From positions 1 to 64,000 of the forward strand of contig CAMOJA010000004.1 in the NCBI GenBank assembly GCA_946616535.1: DNA of 64,000 nucleotides. The letters run 5' to 3'. Each line of letters opens with the position of its first letter. Position 1 is the first letter of the stretch. Source of the DNA: an uncultured Bacteroidales bacterium (GTDB taxonomy: Bacteria; Bacteroidota; Bacteroidia; Bacteroidales; Paludibacteraceae). The notes under the pieces are model-generated. The model saw only the letters and a program-made list of their open reading frames with translations. It ran no database searches and was not told the DNA's origin. The position numbers and the translations under genes were made by a program. Below are positions 25,287 through 34,690 of the stretch, piece after piece.

Positions 25287-26328
25287 TTATCGGCCACAAA
25301 TCAAAGCGCATGTCCGCGGCAAGTACCTACGCAACAACCAGTAAAGCAGGAAATAAATCGAAACGGAAATCACTCCCGTTAGTATAAACACCTTGATCTC
25401 GCCAAAATCAACAGAGGGTAACACCAAAAGCGCCTGCCTGATATTAGACAGTATATCAGAATAGATTGCATAAATAAAGAAAGTACTATTTACTGGCAAT
25501 CCTGTAGCGAATAATACAATCAAATTAACAAAGGAAGTTGACCAAACAATGCACCAGAAGGGTTTCATATATAGAATTCAGATTGCCGGAATACAACCAC
25601 CGGCATAAGTAGTGTTCCAGCTATAAACCATGAGCGTGGTTTTCCTTTTGAAAAGTATCAGTCAGACTCTTTCTTTGAATTGCTATATAAGCCACTACGG
25701 AATAATAACAAAAACAGGTTATCCCCCAATTATGAACCGGAGGCCATAATTGAAGAAGGCAGAGAACTAGCAATGTGGGAAGAAACCACCGCTTTTCCTG
25801 ACGAAGCGCCCAATGGATGGTTGTTGACAGCAAGTTTATCACCAGCAAATCACGCATAAACCACATTACTCGATGAAAAGGATGAACCTATTTTGTCTTG
25901 TCTACTAGCGGATAATTATCCATAGTTATGATTGAGTCCCACCACATTCTGATGCCACCGTTTTCAGTAAACCATTGACTTAATGGAGTCCGCCCTCGCC
26001 CATCGGCCAACGACAATCGGCACTGGTGACTGTAAACACATGCGATGTAGAGGTTAACCAGATTAAGTAAGGAATCAATAGCGTCTTTATACGACGGTTT
26101 ATTTTCCTCTTCCATTTATTCCGGTGCCATTTCTCCATTCCTTGGAAAAACAAGAATCCAATGATAAGGAAAAACAATGGAACGGCAATTGATGGAAGCA
26201 CATCGGCCAGCAACACTCTTATCCATTCGTCACCTTCCTAAAATGGACGATTGCCGCAATGGATGTAGACAACCATTACGGCAAGAGGAAAGAAGCGAGC
26301 TGACTAATCGACTATCTTTATCAGACAT
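25287..26328 (-). pseudogene. Acyltransferase 3 family membrane protein, multiply frameshifted
   Basis: Pieces of one full-length acyltransferase can be read in different frames. They are MSDKDSRLV from ATG 26328, then FFPLAVMVVYIHCGNRPF and a stop, then RVLLADVLPSIAVPLFFLII and TLLIPYLIW (25980-26216). WFMRDLLVINLLSTTIHWAL (25621-25866) follows, and finally NSTFFIYAIYSDILSNIRQA with YFLLYWLLRRYLPRTCALI (25287-25568). The total length, about 347 codons, matches the family. At least three frame changes or stops separate the pieces. The intact enzyme would O-acetylate a surface glycan; this copy cannot. Confidence 0.8.
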
Positions 26329-26360
26329 GCTCTAAGACATAGCGAGTAGTAATACGCAAA

Positions 26361-28232
26361 CTAATCTTGAATAACAAAAGACGCCCCGGACTCAACCACA
26401 AATGGAGAAGAAATCTGACAGATAGAAGAAGCAGTCATGCTAAGTTTTGAGCCGGAGTATACAGTAACACCCCCAGCATAGATTGAGGTACCAATCAGAG
26501 ATTCCCATTCATCTGAAACCGTTCTGCCGTAATAATAAATAGTTTTTGTTCCTACTGCTTTTTGAATTGCTGCTTTCGCATTTAATAACCCATAACCAAC
26601 CTCCTGATTCCAAGTCCCATAGGTCTTTGTCGTTGAAAAGGAATATGATGGCAGTTTATAAGTACTAGTAAGAATTGCCTCTACAACTTGTTGTCGCGTT
26701 AGGGTTGGCACTACGGAAATAACAAGCGCTGCGACTGCCGCCACGTGCGGACACGCAGAGGATGTTCCATTGAAATTCAGGGAATAATCGCCACTCGTAT
26801 TATAACCTGCGGATCCGGTGCGATCTGTTGTTGGAATCTTTACACCAGGAGCGACAATATCTAAAGCTGTCCCGTAATTGCTTCCCCACCATGTTTCTCC
26901 ATCTATCGTAGAAGGGCTCTTCCTCTTTCCATCAGGACTCATAGCTCCTACAGCAATTATATCATCAAGCGCTGAGGCTGGATATGAGACAGTGCCATTA
27001 TTTGCATTCCCAGCAGAAAAAACTATAATACAACCTTTACCATCTCTCCCATTATCTAATGCGTCTTGCATAGCATCTTCAAGTATTTGAGATTGCGCGC
27101 CTCCACTCCAGGAGTTACTTATAACCGAAGCTCCATTATTCTTTGCATATGCAAAGCCATTCGCAAGTAGTTGTGATTGATTCGGTACATAAATCCCGAA
27201 TTGTTGACTTATTGACATAACAGGACTGAATGGCGCTATACCAGATACACCCAATGCATTATGTGTTTTTGCGCTTATTATTCCTGCACATGCAGTTCCG
27301 TGATCTCCATATATTACGCTAGGAGAGGTACTTGTCATCGCATTGTAACTAAGAGAACAAACATTTAGGTCTGGATGGGTAAGTTCAAAACCCGAATCGA
27401 AGACAGCTACAATAACGTCTGAACTACCAAGTGACATATCATTAGAGCGTGCGTATTTAATATCAATCCCGTTATATGCACTGCCATATTGTCCAGAATT
27501 ATAGAGATTCCATTGATTTGGGAAAAGAGGATCATTAGGGATACTGGCAAGCTGATACTCAAAGATTAAATCGGGCTGTACTGAATCAAATGCTCCCGTC
27601 TCGTACAGACCATTTGATATTGTTAAGGAATTCTCTATAGGATTACAATTAATACAATCAATTGTAATCCATAATGGCATATATTCATTTTCTCCTATAA
27701 TGGAAAAGTTATAACTATCTTCGTAATCACGTAGTAGATTAATATCTTCCTTGTCTTTAAGCTTAACGTAACAAAGATGTGATAATCCAACTTCAACTCC
27801 TTCATCGTTAAGATAGAAACCACCGGAATACACTATAGGCAAATCCGATAAAAGATTATTGTCGCCAGAAATAACTGCCCATCGATATGGAGCATCAAGT
27901 ATCTTTGTGTTCTCAATTGATTTAAAACCTACATTCTCAACGGGGCCTTCAGATATTATTCGATATGAAGATGCTTTGCTTCGTATGAGAGATTCATCGG
28001 AATTCTTGAAAACGATATACTTTTTCCCGCTTATAGGAGATAGATATATCTTCTCTCCTTTGTGCCAATAGTATGCCTCTTCATTGGTAGGCGCTTTGGT
28101 AGAGGAATTCTCGCCATGAATAGTAGCATCATCGCGATGTATCTCCTCTAACTCATGGTTTACGCTACATGCACTGAACAATCCAGCGCATAATACCGCT
28201 ATTGTTAATTTAGAAATGAGATGATTATTCAT
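26361..28232 (-). CDS. S8 subtilisin-like serine peptidase, lipoprotein
   Basis: The 623-residue protein has a lipoprotein signal (AVLCAGLFSAC). A prodomain of about 200 residues is followed by a peptidase domain with a full triad: D279 (VAVFDSGFELTHPDL), H311 (GDHGTACAGI) and S491 (NGTSSACPHVAA), plus the oxyanion N373 (ISNSWSGG). The last 60 residues look like the start of a beta-helix repeat (GVTVYSGSKLSM, FVVESGASFVI). It probably acts on the cell surface or in the periplasm. It overlaps the upstream methyltransferase gene by 8 bases, so the two share a transcript. Confidence 0.92.
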   Translation of the reverse strand: MNNHLISKLTIAVLCAGLFSACSVNHELEEIHRDDATIHGENSSTKAPTNEEAYYWHKGEKIYLSPISGKKYIVFKNSDESLIRSKASSYRIISEGPVENVGFKSIENTKILDAPYRWAVISGDNNLLSDLPIVYSGGFYLNDEGVEVGLSHLCYVKLKDKEDINLLRDYEDSYNFSIIGENEYMPLWITIDCINCNPIENSLTISNGLYETGAFDSVQPDLIFEYQLASIPNDPLFPNQWNLYNSGQYGSAYNGIDIKYARSNDMSLGSSDVIVAVFDSGFELTHPDLNVCSLSYNAMTSTSPSVIYGDHGTACAGIISAKTHNALGVSGIAPFSPVMSISQQFGIYVPNQSQLLANGFAYAKNNGASVISNSWSGGAQSQILEDAMQDALDNGRDGKGCIIVFSAGNANNGTVSYPASALDDIIAVGAMSPDGKRKSPSTIDGETWWGSNYGTALDIVAPGVKIPTTDRTGSAGYNTSGDYSLNFNGTSSACPHVAAVAALVISVVPTLTRQQVVEAILTSTYKLPSYSFSTTKTYGTWNQEVGYGLLNAKAAIQKAVGTKTIYYYGRTVSDEWESLIGTSIYAGGVTVYSGSKLSMTASSICQISSPFVVESGASFVIQD

Positions 28233-29031
28233 CGTTCTTTCGTTTAAGGATATAAAAACAAGAGGTAGAAAACAGATTCCTTACACGAGGAATCGCCGAT
28301 ATAAAGTAAGGTAGTTTTAGTGGAACCAGATTGAACTTCGCTTTATAATGAGGATTAATGAGCCATAACGTTCTGTCTAGTATTTCAAAACCTGTATCCG
28401 AACAAAGGCTCTCAAACGCCTCTATAGTCATTCGAGACCTATAAATACTCGTCAGCTCTGCTATTTTACCTTCATTTTCCCCACATTTCTTCAGAAATGT
28501 TTGGTATTTTTTTAAGGAAAGCAAGTGGGTAAATGGAATTATTGAACTAAGGGTTTTGCTACAGGTTTGCTGATGACCTCCGAATGGCATCTGCCAGGCG
28601 GGAAAGCCAATATAAACAATTCCGTCCTGTGTTGTGTACCTGTCAATCATATCCATAAAACGCCTTTTACTCTCAGGTTCAATGTGTTCAATGATATCAT
28701 GGGCGATGATGATATCAAATGCCTTCCCAGCAATATCCGTATTATCATCTAATATGTTGTTAACAAAGAATCTACCCTGTAATTGTCTCTTCTTAAAGAA
28801 TGATATCGCATTTTCAATTTTACCTTTTGAGATATCAACACCCGTTATTTGGCAATTCCTTGTAGCGAAGGGATATAGAAGTCCACCTTCTCCACATCCG
28901 ATTTCAAGAACAGTATCCTTGCACGATAGTTTATGGAAACGTTCAACATACGGTAGAATGAATGCCTCAGATGTTTGAGCCAACTCGGTATAATACCGCT
29001 CTCGATCTATATAGCGGGAAGGCCTTGACAT
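28225..29031 (-). CDS. Class I SAM-dependent methyltransferase
   Basis: The 268-residue protein has motif I VLEIGCGEGGLLYPF near residues 41-55. GVDISKGKIENAISFF carries the acidic ribose-binding residue, and DIIIAHDIIEHI is the post-motif strand found in UbiG/COQ5-like enzymes. YIGFPAWQMPFGGHQ is typical of glycan- or lipid-linked methyltransferases in surface polysaccharide loci. The substrate is unknown. It sits 2 bases after the S74 gene and overlaps the peptidase gene, giving a three-gene operon. Confidence 0.9.
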   Translation of the reverse strand: MSRPSRYIDRERYYTELAQTSEAFILPYVERFHKLSCKDTVLEIGCGEGGLLYPFATRNCQITGVDISKGKIENAISFFKKRQLQGRFFVNNILDDNTDIAGKAFDIIIAHDIIEHIEPESKRRFMDMIDRYTTQDGIVYIGFPAWQMPFGGHQQTCSKTLSSIIPFTHLLSLKKYQTFLKKCGENEGKIAELTSIYRSRMTIEAFESLCSDTGFEILDRTLWLINPHYKAKFNLVPLKLPYFISAIPRVRNLFSTSCFYILKRKNDE

Positions 29032-29033
29032 GA

Positions 29034-29645
29034 TTACCGTGCTGCTTTTAGCTCATCAACCTCTTTCTGCAGCGTTTGCACGGCGTCAATTAGGACGGGA
29101 ATTAAGGCGATATAATTCACCAACTTGTGACCCTCCTCATCAGTAAACACCAAATTGGGCAATACCCCTTCCAATTCTTGGGCAATGAGCCCAATTTCAG
29201 CATTATTTCCCGTGAACTGGTTATAAACGACTTTTCGAGCTTCATTCCCGGCGAAATTATATGAGACTGGTCTCAATCTATTGATAATGTCAAGGCCATT
29301 AGACAGATTGGTGATGTTTGTTTTGGCATTAACGTCAGAGTAGTTGTACACATTGCTTACCTGAATACTGTTGAATGTGCTTGTCTGTGTATTGTAGAAC
29401 ACAATCTCATTATTATGGCCGGCAATTCTAGGTGCACCATATGACATAACATCTAACTGAAAGAAACGGCTATTCGTGTGGTTGAAATACATTCCGCCTC
29501 CCGCTACAACAATAGGATAGTCACCAAAAGCAGAGGCATTTCCAATAAGGACACGACCATTTTGATACTTGAACTGCGCGTTCGCATTCGTGCTCAAGGA
29601 GATGGACACCACGAGCAAGATTAATGTAAGAATTGACTTTTTCAT
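29034..29645 (-). CDS. Tail-fibre-domain (S74 chaperone-type) secreted protein
   Basis: The 203-residue product has a signal peptide (MKKSILTLILLVVSISLSTN). The C-terminal half matches the intramolecular chaperone fold of peptidase S74: YSDVNAKTNITNLSNGLDII, LRPVSYNF, IGLIAQELEGVLPNLV and a final coiled coil ALIPVLIDAVQTLQKEVDEL. In phage fibres this domain trimerises and is cleaved. Bacteroidetes encode many such chromosomal copies with unknown roles. It heads the operon with the methyltransferase and subtilisin genes. Confidence 0.88.
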   Translation of the reverse strand: MKKSILTLILLVVSISLSTNANAQFKYQNGRVLIGNASAFGDYPIVVAGGGMYFNHTNSRFFQLDVMSYGAPRIAGHNNEIVFYNTQTSTFNSIQVSNVYNYSDVNAKTNITNLSNGLDIINRLRPVSYNFAGNEARKVVYNQFTGNNAEIGLIAQELEGVLPNLVFTDEEGHKLVNYIALIPVLIDAVQTLQKEVDELKAAR

Positions 29646-29953
29646 AAGTTTATTAATTTTTGATTAAAGTGAGTCTGTTGTTATTTAGTATCGAAGGCTA
29701 TTTAATGGGCCATCAAAAGATGTTTCGTAAACACTTTACCCTCTAAATGAGAGTTATTACAATGATAACAATCAATTTACAACAAGCCATTATGCGGTAG
29801 ATTTCAGTAAACGCATTTACGTTATCACTTATGTGCTTATAGTAGCAATCTGAATTTGATATGATTCAAATAATCATTATTTATTGTTAATAAAGTGGAT
29901 CAATCTTTTGTTATAAAAAATCAAGTAATGATTGGAGCGCTCACTATATCACT
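29646..29953. other. AT-rich intergenic stretch
   Basis: No ORF is convincing here. It lies upstream of the S74 gene and downstream of the DUF3244 gene. The boundary of the 1-kb duplication falls at its right end, near 29955. Confidence 0.5.
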
Positions 29954-30340
29954 TTAAAAGATCTCGAGTTCTCCTTGATAACCTCCTCCCTCAGATAGGA
30001 CAAAAGTTATATGGTATATACCGCAACCACCATAAATAGGTAGAACAGTGGCTCCTAAACTCGAATCTACGTCAAAGTCAGCACTATAACCGGTATCAAT
30101 ATTTGTAACCGTAATGTTTACATCACCAATATCCTGAAGGAATTGAATATATATTGATGACGAAAAATCATCATAGAACGCCTGAATAGGAATAAACACT
30201 TGAGAGCGATGCTCCCGTCCGGTTTCAATAGTGTCGTCTAATACCCGAATAGGGATGAATTGCTGGTCCTCATAACTAGATGACCAAGAAACCTCTGCTC
30301 CGAAGAAGAGGATAAATAATAATAGTACAAATCTTTTCAT
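29954..30340 (-). CDS. DUF3244 small secreted protein, copy A
   Basis: From ATG 30340 the 128-residue product has a signal peptide (MKRFVLLLFILFFGAEVSWS). An Ig-like beta-sandwich pattern follows (SQVFIPIQAFYDDFSSSIYI, GDVNITVTNIDTG, GCGIYHITFVLSEGG), as in DUF3244. The start is supported by TAACTTTG at 30371-30364, which would give a leader of about 20 bases. It differs from copy B (49034) at only a few residues. DUF3244 genes often sit next to TPR-type membrane regulators, as here. Confidence 0.85.
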   Translation of the reverse strand: MKRFVLLLFILFFGAEVSWSSSYEDQQFIPIRVLDDTIETGREHRSQVFIPIQAFYDDFSSSIYIQFLQDIGDVNITVTNIDTGYSADFDVDSSLGATVLPIYGGCGIYHITFVLSEGGGYQGELEIF

Positions 30341-30946
30341 AACTGTGCGTATAGGGGTTTGCACAAAGTTACGATGATATAGTACAAAAGTAGTATGTTC
30401 TCAGTCTTAACGAGCTTCTGGCTAAATGCTTGAGAATAAGATAATTACAACGATGTTAAGAAGTCTAGTCTTAACAGCATGCTTAACGTATTAATAATCA
30501 ATACAATTGTAGCCGACAAAGTTAAGACAATAATAATCTTCACTGAATAAACTGTAGATAGAAGTCTTTATAAGGAGAAGAAAGACTGGATATAGTACCC
30601 TTAAGACGATTCTTCTTAGTATATACAGTTCCGACTGAATATCCCGTTAAGTTAGAGATTGTGGTCGCATCAAAACCAACAATGATATACATCAGAAAAT
30701 GGAAGTCAAGTTCTTTGTGATTTGGAAGATCCGTACGCAGTTTATACATGATGTTGTCAAGTGAGTTATTGACTAATGACATGAATCTATCTTGCGAATC
30801 CTTATCATTGATGATAATATCTAACTGACGCATTGCCTCATCATAGAGAACCTCCTTTCGGTCTTTCTTGATTGGGGACAGGTATGCAGCACACAAATCA
30901 TTAAGCTTCTTGTATTGGGCTTTATACATAGATGCATATTGCCTCC
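29955..30946 (-). repeat. Direct repeat of about 990 bp, left copy
   Basis: The segment is near-identical to 49035-50026 (offset 19,080 throughout, no gaps noticed). It covers the DUF3244 gene, the intergenic region and the C-terminal 130 codons of the TPR regulator. Differences cluster near the two edges; the middle (about 30120-30860) appears identical. It ends where the 118-bp inverted repeat begins. Confidence 0.92.
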
Positions 30947-30974
30947 GTTTGCAGCCACAAAAGTACGAACTCAT
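30540..30974 (-). pseudogene. Truncated C-terminus of the TPR membrane regulator, copy A
   Basis: Codons from RRQYASMYKAQYKKLNDLCA onward match the last 130 residues of the regulator at 49620. They include the helix-turn-helix-like TTISNLTGYSVGTVYTKKNR. Upstream of RRQY the sequence switches to unrelated DNA (MSSYFCGCK), which is the inverted repeat at 30948. The TPR, membrane and coiled-coil parts are gone. It could still express a soluble DNA-binding peptide that interferes with the full regulator, but a dead fragment is the simpler reading. Confidence 0.75.
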
Positions 30975-31065
30975 TTAAAATCGCGGTTGTCAAAGGACTG
31001 ATTAATATATTACAGTTTAACTTGCTTACAAGCTCGGTTGCGGCTTTTAACGCATCACTGCTAAT
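30948..31065 (-). repeat. Left copy of the ~120-bp inverted repeat
   Basis: Its reverse complement aligns to 36712-36831 across its full length with strong identity (for example GTGATGCGTTA.AAGCCGCA and AAATGAGTTCGTA). The pair encloses four genes (31095-36699). This copy abuts the break in the truncated regulator and contains TTTG...TACTTTTG, promoter-like, reading toward that fragment. Confidence 0.85.
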
Positions 31066-31094
31066 GGAAAACAAAGGTTGAACCAGTTAAGCAA

Positions 31095-32465
31095 TTATTC
31101 GCTTTTTGAGTCAATGGATAACATGTTTTCCTCTGCACGTCTTAGAAGCTTTTTCATATTTTCATTTCGAGGATTTATAGGTGTTTCTTTTATTATTGAT
31201 TCTATCTTTTTTGCGTTCATCGTATCTGCTTGAGATATGTACAACTCTTGTAGCAATACAAGAGGGTATAAACGGCATGGAACCATATAATGGGCAAGCA
31301 TAAATTCTTGTTCTGCCTCAGCGGTATTACCAAGAAAAACGTAACATTGGCCCATGATATTATGAAACATAGGGTCAGAGGATATCTTAGATCCTTGTTC
31401 CAGAATTGGCAGAGCCTCTTTGTAATAACCGTTGAGGAATAACACATGCCCTTGTTGATATAGGGTTCGAAAAGAATCCTTCTCTCGGTCTATTCCATTA
31501 TTGACTGTTATACAGATGAAAAGGGCACAAATAATAGGGAATTGGGCCCAATTGTACTTATGTAATAGTATCCCGAAAGCACCAGTAACCATAACAATAG
31601 CGAGGAATTGGAAGGGCCAAAATTCCATTGGATATGAAAAAAAAGCAAAAACAGCTAAAACGACGCAACCGTAGCCAAGAGGGTGCTCTTTCTTTGTTAA
31701 TATCACACAGCATGTTATAGTGATAATAATAGATAAGATTAGACCGATTACCCCAAATTCAACGCCGGCTTTTAAATATTCATTAAACGCATATTCGGGA
31801 CATCCAGCAATTCTAATTGTTGTCTTAGAGCGTTCTTTCTCGCGAAAGAATCGGGCCTGTTCCATTCCATACTCATAAGCGAATTTTCCTCTCCCGATTC
31901 CTGTGATAGGGTGTTTTGAGATAATTCTACATTCTATATGCCAAATATGTAGTCGTCCTAGTGCGGAATCCCTCTTAAGAAGAAAGCCACCTGCCCCTAG
32001 TGCCATAGCCAGAATGATAACAAATGGGATTATCCACCGATAACGGAGACAATATGATTTGATAAGGTCTAGTCTTTTATAACAAAAGAGTGACAACGCC
32101 GCAAATAAACCGAACCATGATGCTCTACTCATAGACGACGGAAGGATAATAATACCAACAGTAGCAGCAAAACCTGCGAGGTATTTAGTCGCAGTCATCC
32201 ATTTGCTAGTAGTGCTTTTATTTGACAAAAAGAATGAACTGCAAATAGCAACTAACGTAGCAATGAATCCACCATAAGGACCAGGGTTTATGAAATGTCC
32301 CGTTATAATAAAAAAAGGATTGTTAGACTCTTGTATTCCCAAAATCTGTAATATTCCAATTCCTGCCTCTACCAAAAGCCATAATGATAGAGATATAACA
32401 ATTATTGCATCAATAGGAATGCAATTGTTTTTTTTGTGATAGAGCAGTCGTATCAAAGTGTGCAT
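31095..32465 (-). CDS. O-antigen ligase-like membrane protein with C-terminal TPRs
   Basis: The 456-residue protein has about ten hydrophobic helices. The large Wzy_C-type loop contains LGRLHIWHIECRIISKHPIT and GIGRGKFAYEYGMEQARFF, the hallmark of O-antigen ligase/polymerase-like (RfaL/Wzy) proteins. After the last helix come TPR-like hairpins (GYYKEALPILEQGSKI, GQCYVFLGNTAEAEQEF). In Bacteroidetes such proteins also sit beside peptide-secretion genes, so a glycan substrate is not certain. It is the last gene of the block bounded by the inverted repeats. Confidence 0.8.
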   Translation of the reverse strand: MHTLIRLLYHKKNNCIPIDAIIVISLSLWLLVEAGIGILQILGIQESNNPFFIITGHFINPGPYGGFIATLVAICSSFFLSNKSTTSKWMTATKYLAGFAATVGIIILPSSMSRASWFGLFAALSLFCYKRLDLIKSYCLRYRWIIPFVIILAMALGAGGFLLKRDSALGRLHIWHIECRIISKHPITGIGRGKFAYEYGMEQARFFREKERSKTTIRIAGCPEYAFNEYLKAGVEFGVIGLILSIIITITCCVILTKKEHPLGYGCVVLAVFAFFSYPMEFWPFQFLAIVMVTGAFGILLHKYNWAQFPIICALFICITVNNGIDREKDSFRTLYQQGHVLFLNGYYKEALPILEQGSKISSDPMFHNIMGQCYVFLGNTAEAEQEFMLAHYMVPCRLYPLVLLQELYISQADTMNAKKIESIIKETPINPRNENMKKLLRRAEENMLSIDSKSE

Positions 32466-32879
32466 AGAATTATGGAAGGATGTATTTGGTGATAATCAAA
32501 ACCTGAAAAATGTAGCTTATTGTTAACAGCGTTGAATTATCCTATCAGGCAGAAGGACTCTGATGTTGAAACGCCAACGATCCTTTAAGATTCCCTTTGT
32601 ATGCCCCCAACTCCCAATTCTGCTACGAAGCAAAATGCAATGGCAATAATAGCTTTGTTTTATTCTTCATAAAGCATATTATTCTTCGCAAATACATGAG
32701 GGATTGTCGTTTAATTCAGTTCAATATGAAATGCCGCATCCAACTTGACATTTTATACTGTTTCGACATTTAGTTCGTATTTCGTTACCTAGATATTGTA
32801 TTATTGTTCAATAAAGTCTTTCTCTTTCTTCTTTACATTCTTACGAGTCATTTATGAAGGAAAACTAATAAATGAACTA
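32466..32879. other. Intergenic gap between ligase-like and signal peptidase genes
   Basis: No coding frame is convincing on either strand. The DNA is AT-rich. A promoter for the ligase-like gene would have to lie here if it is not co-transcribed with the signal peptidase. Confidence 0.45.
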
Positions 32880-33674
32880 TTACCTGATAACTTTACCAAT
32901 GATATAATCTTCTGGGACAAAGCCGAAATATCTACTATCCTTAGAATCAAAAATATTGTCGCCTATAAAATAATAATAATTATATTTGAAAGTGTAATCA
33001 ACAATATCTTTTCCTCCCAAATACCACCTTCCAGCATTCAACATGGGTTTATATCCAGTCTCATACTCAATACAATGAGCATATAGAACTGTCGAGTACA
33101 TATCAAGTTGTATTTCCATCCCACTATAAGGGACAATGAGTGGCCCCAACTCTTTAATCGTCCAGTTAAAACCATATGAATACGGGTATGCGCCGAGGAC
33201 GTAATCGGGGATTAATGAGTCGGGACTGTCTCTCAATTGTAATTGATAAGGTAATGAACCAATATGATGGTCAATACTAGTATTATAATTGAACCCATCT
33301 TTAATCCCAATAGTATCGCCAGGCCTCCCCAAGCATCGCTTAGCATAAACATAATTTATACGAAACTCAATACACTCTCTGTCTCTGCCATACGGTGCAT
33401 TAAATACGGCAACATCTCCTACATTTAGTTTTGATAATCCGGGCATTCTGAAAGATTTTAGTTCAGGTGATTCAAAATCGTAGCTTAAATAAAGCCTCGC
33501 TCCCATTAGTAGTTTATTAACCCAAATTCTGTCCCCAGAATAATAAGTTGGGAGCATTGAATCTCCTTTTATTGTAAAACAATCAAATACGAATATGCGG
33601 ATGATTAATGCGAATAGTACTATTAGCACCCCAGAATAGAATATGAATCGGATTATTCTACAAACTCTCTCCAT
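32880..33674 (-). CDS. Signal peptidase I (S26 family)
   Basis: The 264-residue protein has one N-terminal membrane helix (IFYSGVLIVLFALIIRIFVF). The catalytic serine S39 lies in IKGDSMLPT and the catalytic lysine K112 in YVYAKRCLGRPGD. Box E YYFIGDNIFDSKDSRYFGFV follows. An insertion of about 100 residues between boxes D and E is usual in Bacteroidetes LepB-like enzymes. It would cut signal peptides on the periplasmic face. Its place beside secretion-type genes suggests a dedicated paralogue, not the housekeeping enzyme. It overlaps the upstream gene by 22 bases. Confidence 0.92.
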   Translation of the reverse strand: MERVCRIIRFIFYSGVLIVLFALIIRIFVFDCFTIKGDSMLPTYYSGDRIWVNKLLMGARLYLSYDFESPELKSFRMPGLSKLNVGDVAVFNAPYGRDRECIEFRINYVYAKRCLGRPGDTIGIKDGFNYNTSIDHHIGSLPYQLQLRDSPDSLIPDYVLGAYPYSYGFNWTIKELGPLIVPYSGMEIQLDMYSTVLYAHCIEYETGYKPMLNAGRWYLGGKDIVDYTFKYNYYYFIGDNIFDSKDSRYFGFVPEDYIIGKVIR

Positions 33675-34690
33675 TTGTTTAAAATCACTTTATGTTTACG
33701 AGAATAATTCCTATTATGTGCTAGAGAATCAATAATCAATATTGTTTCTATTGCTTTATTTGTTACCCAAACATAATCTTCATCATCGGAAATGCGATGC
33801 ATAATCATGGGATATGCACCAATATCTGGGGGACAATATGGGGCATTCCAGAGTTCCGATTCAGAATAAAATAATAACGGGTTCATGATTCCCTCAAGTA
33901 ATTCTTTCTCCCCATAAAGAGCTAGTGTATCAATTAAGTTACTCATTTGTGTCATGCGATTAACATAAGGATATGTGACACAGATAAGTTCACCATGTTT
34001 AGTCTTTGAAAGATTCAATTTTGCTTTCATCAATCTTAGGCCGACACTCCCTGACGCTGGAGAAAGAATGTCTTTACTATTGACTAAATCAAGAACACTA
34101 TCGGAATAATTTTTTTTCCAATACGGCAGAACTATTTTTCCCCATAATTGTACTAGGTCCTTGCTCGAATACGCTAAGAAGAATAAAGACGAATATTTGT
34201 CATTAGTGGGCAAGAAGCCATAATGGATGCAGTCAGATAAGAGGGCACCTGGATCAATTTCAATCATTAACGAAGACATGCATTTATCTCCATTACGATC
34301 CTTAACCTGACTCAATAAATAATTTACAGGATAGCAACCATAATTCTTTGAAGGGGCGATAAATGAAAGAGTAACTTCATATTCTCCACATTGCCATATA
34401 ATTCTTGATTCTCCAGCATTGGCATAAACGGCTTTAGGTTGGATGATTTTTGTTCGTCCTATTAAACCGTAACGATTCCCTTTAATTTCAATTGATGCGG
34501 AAAAACTAAACTGGGAACTATCGTTTAGTAATACACTGCTCAAATTGTTCGAATGAGTTGTAATAATTAAATCTGGCGGGATTGTGAATAATGGCAAGTC
34601 CCCACAATAACCGCTGACCATATCCTCTTGTTGTGAAATGTGACAACAAGAAACTAAAATAGCCAAAATGGCGATTCCTCTTATTTCCAT
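33653..34690 (-). CDS. Glutaminase A-like (DUF4965-type) partial lipoprotein
   Basis: The 345-residue product has a lipoprotein-like start (IAILAILVSCC). Its first 200 residues form a beta-rich region. The segment ESELWNAPYCPPDIGAYPMI resembles the FAPHDLGTYP motif that opens the six-hairpin domain of Bacteroidetes glutaminase A-like proteins (DUF4965). The protein then ends about 65 residues later, so most of that (alpha/alpha)6 domain is absent. It may be a truncated or specialised homologue. It overlaps the genes on both sides, so expression is coupled to them. Confidence 0.5.
   Translation of the reverse strand: MEIRGIAILAILVSCCHISQQEDMVSGYCGDLPLFTIPPDLIITTHSNNLSSVLLNDSSQFSFSASIEIKGNRYGLIGRTKIIQPKAVYANAGESRIIWQCGEYEVTLSFIAPSKNYGCYPVNYLLSQVKDRNGDKCMSSLMIEIDPGALLSDCIHYGFLPTNDKYSSLFFLAYSSKDLVQLWGKIVLPYWKKNYSDSVLDLVNSKDILSPASGSVGLRLMKAKLNLSKTKHGELICVTYPYVNRMTQMSNLIDTLALYGEKELLEGIMNPLLFYSESELWNAPYCPPDIGAYPMIMHRISDDEDYVWVTNKAIETILIIDSLAHNRNYSRKHKVILNKWREFVE

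Noticed and set aside
29034..29645. Prophage signal from the tail-fibre domain protein
   Set aside because: No other phage structural genes are nearby, and S74-domain proteins with signal peptides are common chromosomal genes in Bacteroidetes.
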